This document shows positions 31,511 through 41,639 of a stretch of 64,000 nt of DNA, one piece after another. The DNA comes from Alopecurus myosuroides (taxonomy: Eukaryota > Streptophyta > Magnoliopsida > Poales > Poaceae): contig CM054060.1 in NCBI GenBank assembly GCA_028641055.1, forward strand, positions 62,463,371 through 62,527,370. The letters run 5' to 3'. The notes beneath the pieces are model-generated. The model was not told the origin of the DNA. It made no database searches and worked only from the letters and a program-made list of their open reading frames with translations. The position numbers and the translations under genes are program-made. Position 1 is the stretch's first letter. Each line of letters begins with the position of its first letter.

Positions 31511-33251
31511 CAACTAGTAGGAAAAATCCTAGTGGTGGCGTGTGAGATCGGCCCTTAGCTAGTTGTGTGTTTGGGACATATCACCGATTACTGATAAACA
31601 TCTACCAGTGGCGTGTCTAGTAGCACGCTGTTGTAAGGGTTGTACCAGTAACGTGCGACCCAACACTTGGCAAGTGTTTGTTAGCTGTGGTGTTCCTGAT
31701 ACACGCAGTTGGTGTGTGCTACGAATTTAAAATATTTCAATCGAAATTTGTAATATTTTGAACTCGAATAAACTAAATAATCTAGCACATATATAGACAC
31801 ATATATATTTCTCTTCACAATCCTTGACATTAATTAAAAATCTAAATACAATTAAGTTAATTCAAACTAAGTAACCTAGCTAGCTAGAACTACCTAGCCA
31901 GGTGGCCGTCCTATAGCTACTCGTCGCGGGTGAGGTCGGCGTCGCTAGACAAAGCGGTACAAATTTCCACCATGGACCACTCCTCTAGATCTACTTGCGA
32001 CAAGGAAGGCTCTGCTGGTCTTGATCCTGTGCGGATGTGTGTGTGGAAGGGGGGTCGTGTGCTCCATCGCCGAACCACGACGAGCATTTCCGATCAATGC
32101 CAGCGGCTTGCGTGCTCACGGTCGGTGCTCTCCTGGGAGTCCATCAGCGTGGTACTCACGATGGAAGAGGTGATCAGTCGTTGGCATGTCGGAGCAGGCG
32201 CAGCCCGAATGGAATATCGTCTGGCCCGGTAGTCTGCAGGACTATCTCGCTCCTAGAAGATCCACCTTCATTCGGGTTTCTTCATGCCCCGACGATGAAT
32301 TTAGACATCACCCTGCTTGATCCGCTCATCCCTCTTTGCTGCGAGGATGCCCGACCATGATGGGTAGTATAGCGCCTAGTCCGGATCGGATTTGAGGGCA
32401 TCAGCTAGCCGATTTAACCTTTCGACGATGAAATTGTCCATCTACCTGGTGCCAATGTAGGGGAGCGGGTGGACGACCCGCCCGTCCTCGCTTATGTCCC
32501 GGACGACGGGAACCCAACGTCCAGGAGGGACCATGAGCTAGTGAATGATGAGCTCTTCAGTGATGTCCTCTCCAACGGAACACGACCACAATTGGGTTGG
32601 AACCCGACATCCAGGAGGGACCATGAGCCGGTGAATGACGATCTCTTCGGTGATGTCCTCTCCGACGGAACATGACCACAGCAGGGCAGGTGACACCGAC
32701 CCACTGCCCATTGAGGGAAGAAGGTACTGGTTGCTAGGTGGAGAGGCCGTAAAGGAGGAGCGGCGAGCCTAGTATAGGAAAGGCAAGTGGGAGCGGAGGG
32801 GGTGGAGAAAATCGCCTCCCCGGCGAGAGTTGTTGGATTTTATAGCAATGTCCATAGCATTAGCCTCACCGTGCAGCAGCGCCAAGCTTATGTCGATCCA
32901 TCTTCTCAAAGTCCGGCACAGTCTTAATGACTGACTGCAATACCTCTCCGTCATCTCGACAGACAAGCTTGTAGCTTTAGTCTCGCGCCACCACACATAA
33001 GCTACCAGCGGCGCGCAGGATTGCACGTCACTGGTAGAGAGCGGTCAGTGACGTGCAAAAAGTACGACATGACACCTATATGTTTTCGGCCCGAGGAAAA
33101 CATGGATCACGCGTAAAACCCATGTGTGCCACGGGTTCAGGATTAGCGGTGGCGTGCCCAAAAATTACACGTCGCTACTATTAACAATGATGTGTTCTAA
33201 TAAAAACTATCACTCATGCTTCGTCTCCTATAAGGTTATTCCCTACTAGTG
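31511..33251. mobile_element. CACTA-type element, non-autonomous
   Basis: The left end is CAACTAGTAGGAAAAAT and the right end, read inward, is CACTAGTAGGGAATAACC, an imperfect CACTA-style terminal inverted repeat. Subterminal sequence on both sides carries related motifs (GTGGCGTG, CAGTGACGTGCA, GCACGTCACTGG). The 1.74 kb body has no transposase. It separates the DUF4283-like start of the minus-strand pseudogene from its remaining parts. I could not find a clean 3-bp target-site duplication, so the boundaries could shift by a few bases. Confidence 0.65.
32509..32690. repeat. 90-bp tandem duplication inside the CACTA element
   Basis: Two copies, offset by exactly 90 bp, share CCAGGAGGGACCATGAGC and GATGTCCTCTCC with scattered mismatches. 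In the plus frame they read NPTSRRDHE...VLSNGT and NPTSRRDHE...VLSDGT. The multiple-of-three spacing hints at a former coding tandem repeat, but no protein was recognised. Confidence 0.7.
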
Positions 33252-33406
33252 GCCAGGAACTTCACCTCAGACAATTGTCGTACATTATCCCTGCTAAGGA
33301 GCACATTCTTCAACTCCTCCCCATGATGCGTCAGATTCCTCATAAGTTCATCCACGTTGACTCACTTCTTCGACATCCCCTCTTTCATCCACGAGATTTT
33401 AGCCAT

Positions 33407-33553
33407 AGCAATCGATTATTCCGTCACTCCTATGAAAACCTTGGCCACCGAGACTCCCAAGGTGGGTTGTGGGACAAAGCCCACCCTGAAATCAACCCGA
33501 GATAGTGAGAGAAGGGGAGGATTTCAGCAACACACGTCTAAATCCCACTACTG
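33407..33553. other. Sequence upstream of the RNase H-like pseudogene
   Basis: Short host stretch between the ATG of the minus-strand pseudogene (33406) and the LINE 3 target site. It becomes contiguous with 34144 onward once LINE 3 is removed. Confidence 0.4.
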
Positions 33554-33566
33554 AAATTGAGAAGCC

Positions 33567-34130
33567 GAGAGACTTACAAGACCATATGGAATTGATGCAA
33601 TTGGGAATAAATTATTCTTCTTGCTTCTTCTGCATGATAGATTGAACACCAGAGACTTACTAAGTACGAAACAATTCCAGATACCAACCAGAGCATGTAT
33701 ACTGATGATGATCATGATGAAGATCTTCATCATGTTTTTCTCGGATGCTCATTCAGTAAAGATTTTTGGGAGTATATTGGATTCCGATGGGAGGACACAC
33801 AAGACCATATGGCATTGATGCAATTGGGCAGAATCAAATACAAATCTGTTTACTCCAAGGAAATCATCATCATTGGCTCATGGACCATTTGGAATCACAG
33901 AAACAAAATCATCTTTGATGGGATCCAAAAAGATATCACACTTTGTATTAATTTTTTTAAGGAAAATTTCTCTCTAGCTAGACACAAAGCGAAACCATCT
34001 CTTAAAGATGGCATGTCACAATGGATTGACACTTTATGAATATGTATGGACTTACATCTGTAAATATGTCATATATTAATGGCAAATTTTGACACAGTGG
34101 GGGTTTTCCCCCACTGTAATGTGTCAAACA
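33567..34130 (+). mobile_element. LINE 3: 5'-truncated LINE
   Basis: The 564-bp insert is flanked by a 13-bp target-site duplication with one mismatch (AAATTGAGAAGCC at 33554-33566, AAATTGGGAAGCC at 34131-34143). It contains only the end of ORF2 and a 3' UTR with a short hairpin, CAGTGGGGG-TTTT-CCCCCACTG (34094-34115), a tail feature known in plant LINEs. The 5' edge carries a small extra copy of downstream sequence (see findings). Confidence 0.85.
33612..34039 (+). pseudogene. C-terminal fragment of LINE ORF2 (zf-RVT region)
   Basis: The fragment reads LLLHDRLNTRDLLSTKQFQI, then after a frameshift near 33700 EDLHHVFLGCSFSKDFWEYI and IIIIGSWTIWNHRNKIIFDG, ending SQWIDTL and a stop at 34039. 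This is the conserved zinc-binding and C-terminal portion of L1-type plant ORF2 (HLF..C..S..FW and W.IW..RN). The reverse transcriptase is absent. Confidence 0.8.
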
Positions 34131-34143
34131 AAATTGGGAAGCC

Positions 34144-34405
34144 CATATCTATCTCATACCAGGCCGGAAGCCTAGAACGCCACAAATCCTTGAGCATTTG
34201 ACCGGAACTGACCCCGAGAAATTTGTCATGGATTGATCGGAATGGCAACCGCCGAACTGAGAGGTTGAGACCCCAAACAAATCTGAATCTCCGTTGCGCC
34301 ATGCCCGGAGATGACGGAACCCGGCGTCTCGTCGACCGTTGGCTACAGCGCTGATGCCTCTGCTTGTACCCTTGTATGAAGCAGCCACCGATCACCTAGA
34401 CCCTC
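34144..34405. other. Host sequence between LINE 3 and the NKAP-like pseudogene
   Basis: No gene was recognised. A minus-strand frame of about 100 codons covers this stretch but starts at a non-ATG codon and matches nothing I know. It may hold the missing front of the NKAP-like gene in degraded form or an intron. Confidence 0.3.
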
Positions 34406-35157
34406 CAGAGGCCGTTTCTATCGCCATGACAAAGACGAAGACCAGGGTTTGAAGGGATCCAGGCGCAAATCAGAGTGTTCCAGGAGCGACGGTAGGCACC
34501 AGCACCGGCGTAAGGAACATGGATGCAACGAAGGCAGCAAGGTGAGACATCTCCATGGAGGCTGCCATTCGCGACGGACTAAGAGTGGTCGCGACAAGGA
34601 CTCTGAGACCTCCTATGGTTCCGAGGATTCGCGAGATAGAAAGCGCAGGAAAAGATCGAGGAATCACAAAGGATCAAGGGGGAGGAAGTTGATACATCCA
34701 AAACGTATCTCCTTTTCCAAACACTTTTGTTATTGTTTGCCTCTAAACTTGTGAGTTTGGGATACAACTAACACGGAATGGCGCTGTTTTCAGCGGAATT
34801 ACTTTGGTGTCTCGTTTTTGTGCAGAAAAATCAACTTTCGGGAAAATGCCCAGAAAAGATCCTGAAGAACTTAAAACACCCAAAGAACCCCGGAGCCAAA
34901 AGGAGGCCCGGAGAGGGACCAGGAGGGGGCCACACCACCCCTGGGCGCCCCCTGGCCGCGGTGGCTAGTTGTGTTGGGCCCCCAGGCACCCCCTCGGGCA
35001 CCCCTTTTGACTACTTATCGCCCATAACCCTAAAACGTCAAGGGATTTGTCATCTTCCAGAAAAACACCACAGAGAGCCACCGCCACCTCGAAACCCAAT
35101 TCGGGGATCAGAAGTTCCTATTCTGGCACCCTGCCAGGACGGGGATTCGAAGGAGCT

Positions 35158-36576
35158 TGATGTCTACGCACGCTTCCATTCTTGTAGACAGTGTTGGGAA
35201 TTCAAGTGCAGAGGTTTGTAGATCAGCAGCAAGTTTCCCTTAAGTGGATTACCCAAGGTTTATCGAACTTGGGAAGGAAGAGGTCAAAGGTATCCCTCTC
35301 AAGCAACCCTGCAATTATGATACAAAAAGTCTCTTCTGTCCCTAACACACCTAATACAATTTTCAGTTGTATAGGTGCACTAGTTCGGCAAAGATAGAAT
35401 GAAATACAAGTAATATGGATGTGTATAAGTGATAGTAGAAATCTGGAAAAAAAAATTGCAGCAAGCAAACATGTAGCAGAACTGAATGTAAATGGTGTTT
35501 CAATGCTTGAAAACAAGGCCTATGGATCCTACTTTCACTAGTGGACACTCTCAACAATGTTAACATAATTGAATGCATAAATATCTCTCTTCACTATGCT
35601 ACTCTGAACCACTCTCCGGTCGAATAACAAACACCAAGTCGATGCGTAGGGCTGTAACATCACTCCTCAAAGTCGCATTCCCATATCTAGTTAGCACCAC
35701 GCTGTCACTATGAGCGCCCTAGAAGGTACTAGACAAACACCACAATTTCATTGGGTCATCCAACACAAGATATAAATATCATGCTAAACCACACGGTGCA
35801 CACACTGTCACATTTACACCGTGATCAAAGTGTTTACGGAGATAACAAAACCACTTGAGTAGCATAACAGATGAAGAGCACATATACATATTCAACTAGA
35901 TTACAAAGCTCATGATCACATAAAGATCACACCATGGGAGAGAGAGATGAAACATATAGATACCATTAGAGACCTCAGCCACAGGGGAGATCTACTTCCT
36001 ACTCATCGTAGGAGACAACAACGGCGATGGAGATGGCGGTGGAGTCGATGGAGATGGATCCGGGGGGGGGGGACATCGCCGTCCAGACAGGGTGCCGGAA
36101 CAGAGATTTCTGTCCCCCAAAACTTGTCGGTGGCGGTGGCGGAGCTACGGATGTTTTTGGTGGAAAAGACCGATCCCTCAGGGGTTTATGCATCTGGGGG
36201 TATATATGGGCAAAAAGGCGATGCCGGGGGGTGTCTAGGGGGCCCACGCCACATCCCGGCGCGGCCAGAGGGGGAACCGCGCCCCCCTATGGTGTGGTGA
36301 CTCCGGGGGGCCCTCCGGATCTCTTCAGGACTTCCTGGACCCTCCGGAACTTCTAAGACTTCTGACTTTTGAATTTTCCAATTCAAAGAATATTTCCAAA
36401 ACAACTTTTCTGAAACTAAAAACAACAGAAAATAGGGAACTGGCTCTGTGGCATCTTGTCAATAGGTTAGTCCAGAAAATCGATAAAAATGACATAAAGT
36501 GTATCGCAAACATGTGGGAAACAATAAGAAAACAACATGGAACATCAGAAATTAAGGATACGTTTATGACGTATCA
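35158..36576 (-). repeat. 3' LTR (minus orientation) of the nested retrotransposon
   Basis: Plus-strand ends are TGATGTCTACGCACG and GACGTATCA. Aligned to 40231-41639 it shares AGTTTCCCTTAAGTGGATTA, CTCTTCACTATGCTACTC and CACACGGTGCACACACTGTC, with scattered substitutions and small indels. A run of 11 G lies at 36062-36072. Confidence 0.85.
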
Positions 36577-39433
36577 ACATCCCCAAGCTTAGTTCCTACT
36601 CGTCCTTGAGTAGGTAAACGATAAAAACACATAATTTCTAAGGTGACATGCTACCAACATAAACTTGATCATCATATTAATGTAAAGCATGTAAACTTGT
36701 ATAAAATGAATAAAGGTTGTCGTTTATAGTTGATATCAAAGAGTAATGTATAAACGATTAGGAATAACAAAGTAAAACCTTTCAACGAATCAATACTAAA
36801 AGACAATCCACCGTGCAAAGTTTATTAAAGATGATTTAAGCTTCAAGAACAACAATATAATCATCCAAGGCATCAAACTATCACAACAACCCCTGTTAGG
36901 ATCAAGTCAAGTGACAACAATATGCATGTAGGAAAATCATTCAAATAATTGTGCACTCAAAACAAGCAAGCATTCTGTATTGGTTCCTAGCACGAGGATG
37001 TTATGGCTAAAAGAACATTATTGGGGGGGGGGGGGTTGGAAGGTCAATGGAAGAAAGTCTCACACAACTGAAAGTGATCATTAGACAAGAGGAAGTCTTA
37101 TAATCGAAGGTATGCAAGGAGTAGTGATTGCCACACAACGGATGCACATAGAGCTATAAGTGTATGAAAGCTCTCCAATGGAACTAGTGGGGGTGCATCC
37201 AACTTGCTTGCTCACGAAGACCTAGAGCTCTTTTGAGGAGGCTGATCATTGGAATATACAAGCCAAGTTCTATAATGTAAGTTCCCCACATAGTTATGTA
37301 AGTCATAATATGAAAACTCTCTCCAAACTGAAGTAATGATGCCAACCAAGCACAAGTGTGGAATAAATGATAGTAGTGGTACCCCCTCTCTTTATTATCT
37401 CTCTTTTGCCTTTTTTTTTTTCTTTTTAGCTTTTTTTATAACCTCACTGGTAGGGGAAACACTCTATTTTACAATGAATCATCACACTTTTAGTACTCAT
37501 AAATCAAACTGAAATATCTCTGATGTAAATAAAACTAAATGCTCCTTCCAGTGTAGCAGTATGCAAAATAACAATGAAGCATGACAAGTAACATAATGAT
37601 GATGGATGTTGTATGGCAATATATCTCGGAGTGGCTATGGAAATGCCATGGTAGGTAGGTATGGTGTCTGTTTTGAGGAAGATAAATTTTGGCTTATGTG
37701 TAGAAGAACAAAGTTCTCCCACAGGGTTCGGATGCACGGGCAAAGTTTGCACCAACTCTCAATGTGAGAATGAGCAATGCACAGTGCCGAAGAAGCTAGC
37801 AAATATGGATGGTGGAAGTGCCAGAAAACCGCAACATAGAACTCACAAGTTAAAAGATTCCTAATAAAATCATGATCTCACAAGGCATAATGAAAATCAC
37901 TCCAAGAGGGTCCGTGGCTGTGACATGTCACTGTTGGCTACCCCGACTGTAGCGTGTAACAAAAATCCATTACAGTTGCTATGAGCAAAGGAAGTCCTAT
38001 ACCATTATCCCATCAACTGGTTATTTGAGTGTGGCACAGTTTCAAGCTTTTAGACCAACCATTAATTGTTTTTACTTTACTAAACCAGCAAGTTTATCAT
38101 TAATCATATTAATATCTCAAAACAACAGCAAATAATCAAGTAAAAAAGTTTAGTGATCAACAAGAATATGCAAGCTTTTTTCGTTATACCATCTACCGCA
38201 CGAAGCATTTTCTATTTCCATGAAACACCATACAAAATATGTTTTAACAAAAACTCTATAAATGATACAGCAAGCAAGCATAAGAGTACTCACATAACTC
38301 TACTAAAACTAATAGCTCTGAATAAGAGATGCATGAAAACAAGGGCTAAACGCAGTACTAGCAAAAAATGAACACTCATAGAACAATAAGAATGAAAACA
38401 AGAGTGTTCTAAGCAATGAAAACGGAGCATGTATCTCTCCCAAACAAGTATGATAGGTTCCAGTGATATTAATGCATCAAGGAAAATAAAAGAAAACTGA
38501 ACGAAAAATAAATGACGCTCCAAGTAAATTTCATATGCTGTGACCGAATAAAAATATAGTTTGACGAGAAGTGATATGATAGATAGTTGATAAAGAAGGG
38601 GATGCCTTGGGAATCCCCAAGCTTAGATGCTTGATTCTTCTAAAAATATGCTTGGATGAACCACGGGCGCATCCCCAAGCTTTGACCTTGCACTCTTCTT
38701 GATCACATATATCACCTCATCTCTTGACCCTTGAAAACTTCCTTCACACCATACTCAAACAGTAATTCGCATTAGAGGGTTAGTCCAACAATTAAAAATC
38801 CATCGGTTCTGTATGGCACAAGTTCTATATATATATTTAAACAGTACCTACAGCCACTAATGTTTCGTGAAGCAAAGAAATCCACTTAACACTTTAAAAC
38901 AACAAATGCAAGAAACATGGCGGAATCTGTCAAAACCAGAACAGTATGTAAAGCAAATTTTATCGAGGCACTTACATTCTCAAATCGAAAAACTTAAAGA
39001 ACGAAAAAGTTGGAATTAGCCGAGGAATAAGCACAAGAAATTTCAGGTCATTTCGATTTTTCTGTGAATTATACGATTTTTTACGGTGGACAGCAGAAAT
39101 CTGTTTCCTGCGCAGAAATCCGAAAACCAACTCCAACTCTCGTCGGAAACCTTACTTGGCACTGATAAAACATGAAAATAAAGATACAGAGGAGTTTCTA
39201 CAGAAGTATACAAACCCTTGACTCAAAGTAAACCGAGAAAAACAAAGCAAAAATAAAACCATGGGTTATCTCCCAAAAAGTGCTTTTCTTTAACGCCTTT
39301 TAGCTAGGCATGATGATTTGAAAAGATGCTCACATAAGAAATATTAATTGAATTAAAAGAGAGCACCAAGAAGCAAATAAAAAAAAATAAGTCTAACCAA
39401 TCCCTATGAAAAATAATATTTTATAAGAACAAT

Positions 39434-40003
39434 TCAATAAAGCACAAAGTGGCTAGCATAGGAAGACAAAATAAGTGCAATTTCAAAAAATTCAACATAA
39501 AGAGGGGAAACTTGATATTTTAAGATGCATAAGAATATGTTTCCCTCTCTTATAATAACTTTCAGTGGAATCATGAATAAAATTAACAATATAACTATCA
39601 CAATAAACATTCTTATCATGAGCCACATGCATAAAAGAATGAATACTCTACACATAAGTACAGTCATTCTTATTAATAGCAGTGGGAGAAAATTCAACAA
39701 AATAGCTATCATTATTATTCTCATCACCATAATCATCAAATATAGGAGACATATTATAATCATAATTAACTTTCTCCTCAACATTAGGTGGACTGAAAAT
39801 AACATATTCATCATTGTAATCATCATATATTGGAGGCAAAGTGTCACCAAAGAAATTTTCCTCCTCAAAACTTGGGGGAATAAAATATCATATTCATCAA
39901 AACCAGCTTCCCCAAGCTTAGACTTTTCCATAGCATTAACAATAATGGTGTTCAAAGAATTCATACTAACAACATTGCTACTAGCATGCAAATAAAGTTC
40001 CAT
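39434..40003 (-). pseudogene. Low-complexity internal frame of the nested retrotransposon
   Basis: A 190-codon open frame, and an alternative frame 39648-39839 that reads MPPIYDDYNDEYVIFSPP and SYFVEFSPTAINKNDCTYV. DDY-rich peptides of this kind recur in the non-coding interiors of Triticeae Gypsy elements. No enzymatic domain is present and I do not think it encodes a functional protein. Confidence 0.4.
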
Positions 40004-40202
40004 AGCTTTTTAAATTTTCTCTTCAAATACATCATGTCCTACTTGAAGATAAATATAATAAAGTTCTCTCATATTTTTGTTGTTTTCCATTAAGCATAAC
40101 TAGTGAAAATAAAAACAAGTAAAAAAAAGATATAATTGCACAATTTAAAGGAAATAACTTCGAGCACTCACACCCGAGGATGTGAGTACCTTTTACCTTA
40201 CC

Positions 40203-40220
40203 TCCCCGGCAACGGCGCCA
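40203..40220 (-). other. Primer-binding site of the nested retrotransposon
   Basis: The minus strand reads TGGCGCCGTTGCCGGGGA ten bases inside the LTR end at 40231. This is a PBS sequence common among Triticeae Gypsy elements and fixes the orientation as minus. Confidence 0.8.
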
Positions 40221-40230
40221 GAAAATAGCT

Positions 40231-41639
40231 TGATTCTACGCACGCTTCTATTCTTGTAGACAGTGTTGGGCCTCGAAGTGCAGAGGTTTGTAGAACAGCA
40301 GCAAGTTTCCCTTAAGTGGATTACCCAATGTTTATCGAACTCGGGGACGAAGAGGTCAAAGGTATCCCTTTCAAGCAACCCTGCAATTACGATACAAGAA
40401 GTCTCTTGTGTCGCAAACACACCTAATACAATTGTCAGTTGTATAGGTGCACTAGTTTGGAAAAGAGAGAGTGAAATACAAGTAATATGGATGGGTATAA
40501 GTGATAATAGCAATCTGAAATAAAAATGGCAGCAAGTAATAATGTAGCAGAACTGAATGTAAACGGTGTTTCAATGCTTGAAAACAAGGCCTAGGGATCC
40601 TACTTTCACTAGTGGGCACTCTCAACAATGATAACATAATTGAATGCATAAATATCTCTCTTCACTATGCTACTCCGAACCACTCTCCGGTCGAATAACA
40701 AACACCAATTCAATGCGTAGGGCTGTAACAGCACTCCTCAAAGTCTCATTCACATGTCTAGTTAACCCCTCGCTGTCACTATGAGCGCCCTAGAAGGTAT
40801 TAGAAAGACACCACAATTTCATAGGGTCATCCAACACAAGATATAAATATCATGCTAAACCACACGGTGCACACACTGTCACCTTTACACCATGATCGAA
40901 GTGTTTACGGAGATAACAAAACCATTTGAGTAGCATAACATATGAAGAGCACATCTATATATTTAACTAGATTACAAAGCTCATGATCACATAAAGATCA
41001 CACCATGGGAGAGAGAGATGAAACATATAGCTACCGGTAGAGCCCTCAGCCCCGGGGGAGAACTACTCCCTCCTCATCGTAGGATACAGCAACAGCGATG
41101 GAGATGGCGATGGAGTCGATGGATATTGATCCGGGGGCACTTCCCCGTCCAAGCAGGGTGTCGGACAGATTTCTGTCCTCCGAAACTTGTTGGCGGTGGC
41201 GGTGGAGCTACGGATGTTTTTGGTGTAAAAGGCTGATCCATCAGGTGTTTATGCATCGGGGTGTATATATGGGCGAAAAGGCGATGCCGGGGGGTGGCTA
41301 GGGTCCCACACCACATCCCGGCGCGGCCAGAGGGGGAACCGCGCCCCCCTATGGTGTGGTGGCTCCGGGGCTCCCCTCCGGGTCTCTTCGGGATTTCCTG
41401 GACCCTCCGGGGCTTCTAAGACTTCTGACTTTTGAATTTTTCAATTCCAAGAATATTTCTAGAACCACTTTTCTGAAACTAAAAACAGCAGAAAACATGG
41501 AATTGGCTATGTGGCATCTTGTCAATAGGTTAGTCCGAAAAATCGATAAAAATGACATAAAGTGTATAGCAAACATGTGGGAAACCATAAGAAAACAACA
41601 TGGAACATCAGAAATTAAGGATACGTTTATGATGTATCA
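40231..41639 (-). repeat. 5' LTR (minus orientation) of the nested retrotransposon
   Basis: Plus-strand ends are TGATTCTACGCACG and TGATGTATCA. It partners 35158-36576 and borders the primer-binding site. Confidence 0.85.

Larger units (their letters stand above)
19854..33406 (-). pseudogene. DUF4283-like / RNase H-like (RVT_3) gene, split by four insertions
   Basis: Surviving pieces, in gene order on the minus strand, are 33406-33252, 31510-31191, 23615-23359, 21573-21373 and 19878-19854. The first piece starts MAKISWMKEGM, has a stop, then reads VDELMRNLTHHGEELKNV, like the N-terminus of DUF4283-type proteins of LINE-derived grass genes. The later pieces rejoin into an RNase H fold: GSYKLNTDACCHVDG (first catalytic Asp), RAEALGL (Glu), a degraded third-Asp region (IEYYSPEL), CNGTIEVWSPYSA and FQHSSRDVNEVAYELAKRS, ending KDITLLSNYKRH and a TAG at 19854. 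The TSD of LINE 2 splits LNTDA itself. Frameshifts also occur within the pieces, and the middle of the gene is missing. Clearly dead. Confidence 0.75.
35158..41639 (-). mobile_element. Non-autonomous LTR retrotransposon nested in the solo LTR
   Basis: A 6.5 kb element in minus orientation, flanked by GAGCT (35153-35157) and GAGAT (41640-41644), an imperfect 5-bp target-site duplication. Its LTRs are 35158-36576 and 40231-41639, the internal region 36577-40230. By eye the LTRs match at roughly nine in ten positions, so the insertion is old. A primer-binding site and a purine-rich tract (minus: AAGCTTGGGGATGT at 36577-36590) sit in the right places. The 3.65 kb interior has no gag or pol domains, which makes it a large non-autonomous (LARD-like) Gypsy relative that depends on proteins from another element. 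Confidence 0.85.

Noticed and set aside
34449..34754. Stand-alone Arg/Ser-rich gene of 101 codons
   Set aside because: Its start codon is not ATG and its last 21 codons are LTR sequence. It is the left half of the NKAP-like pseudogene.
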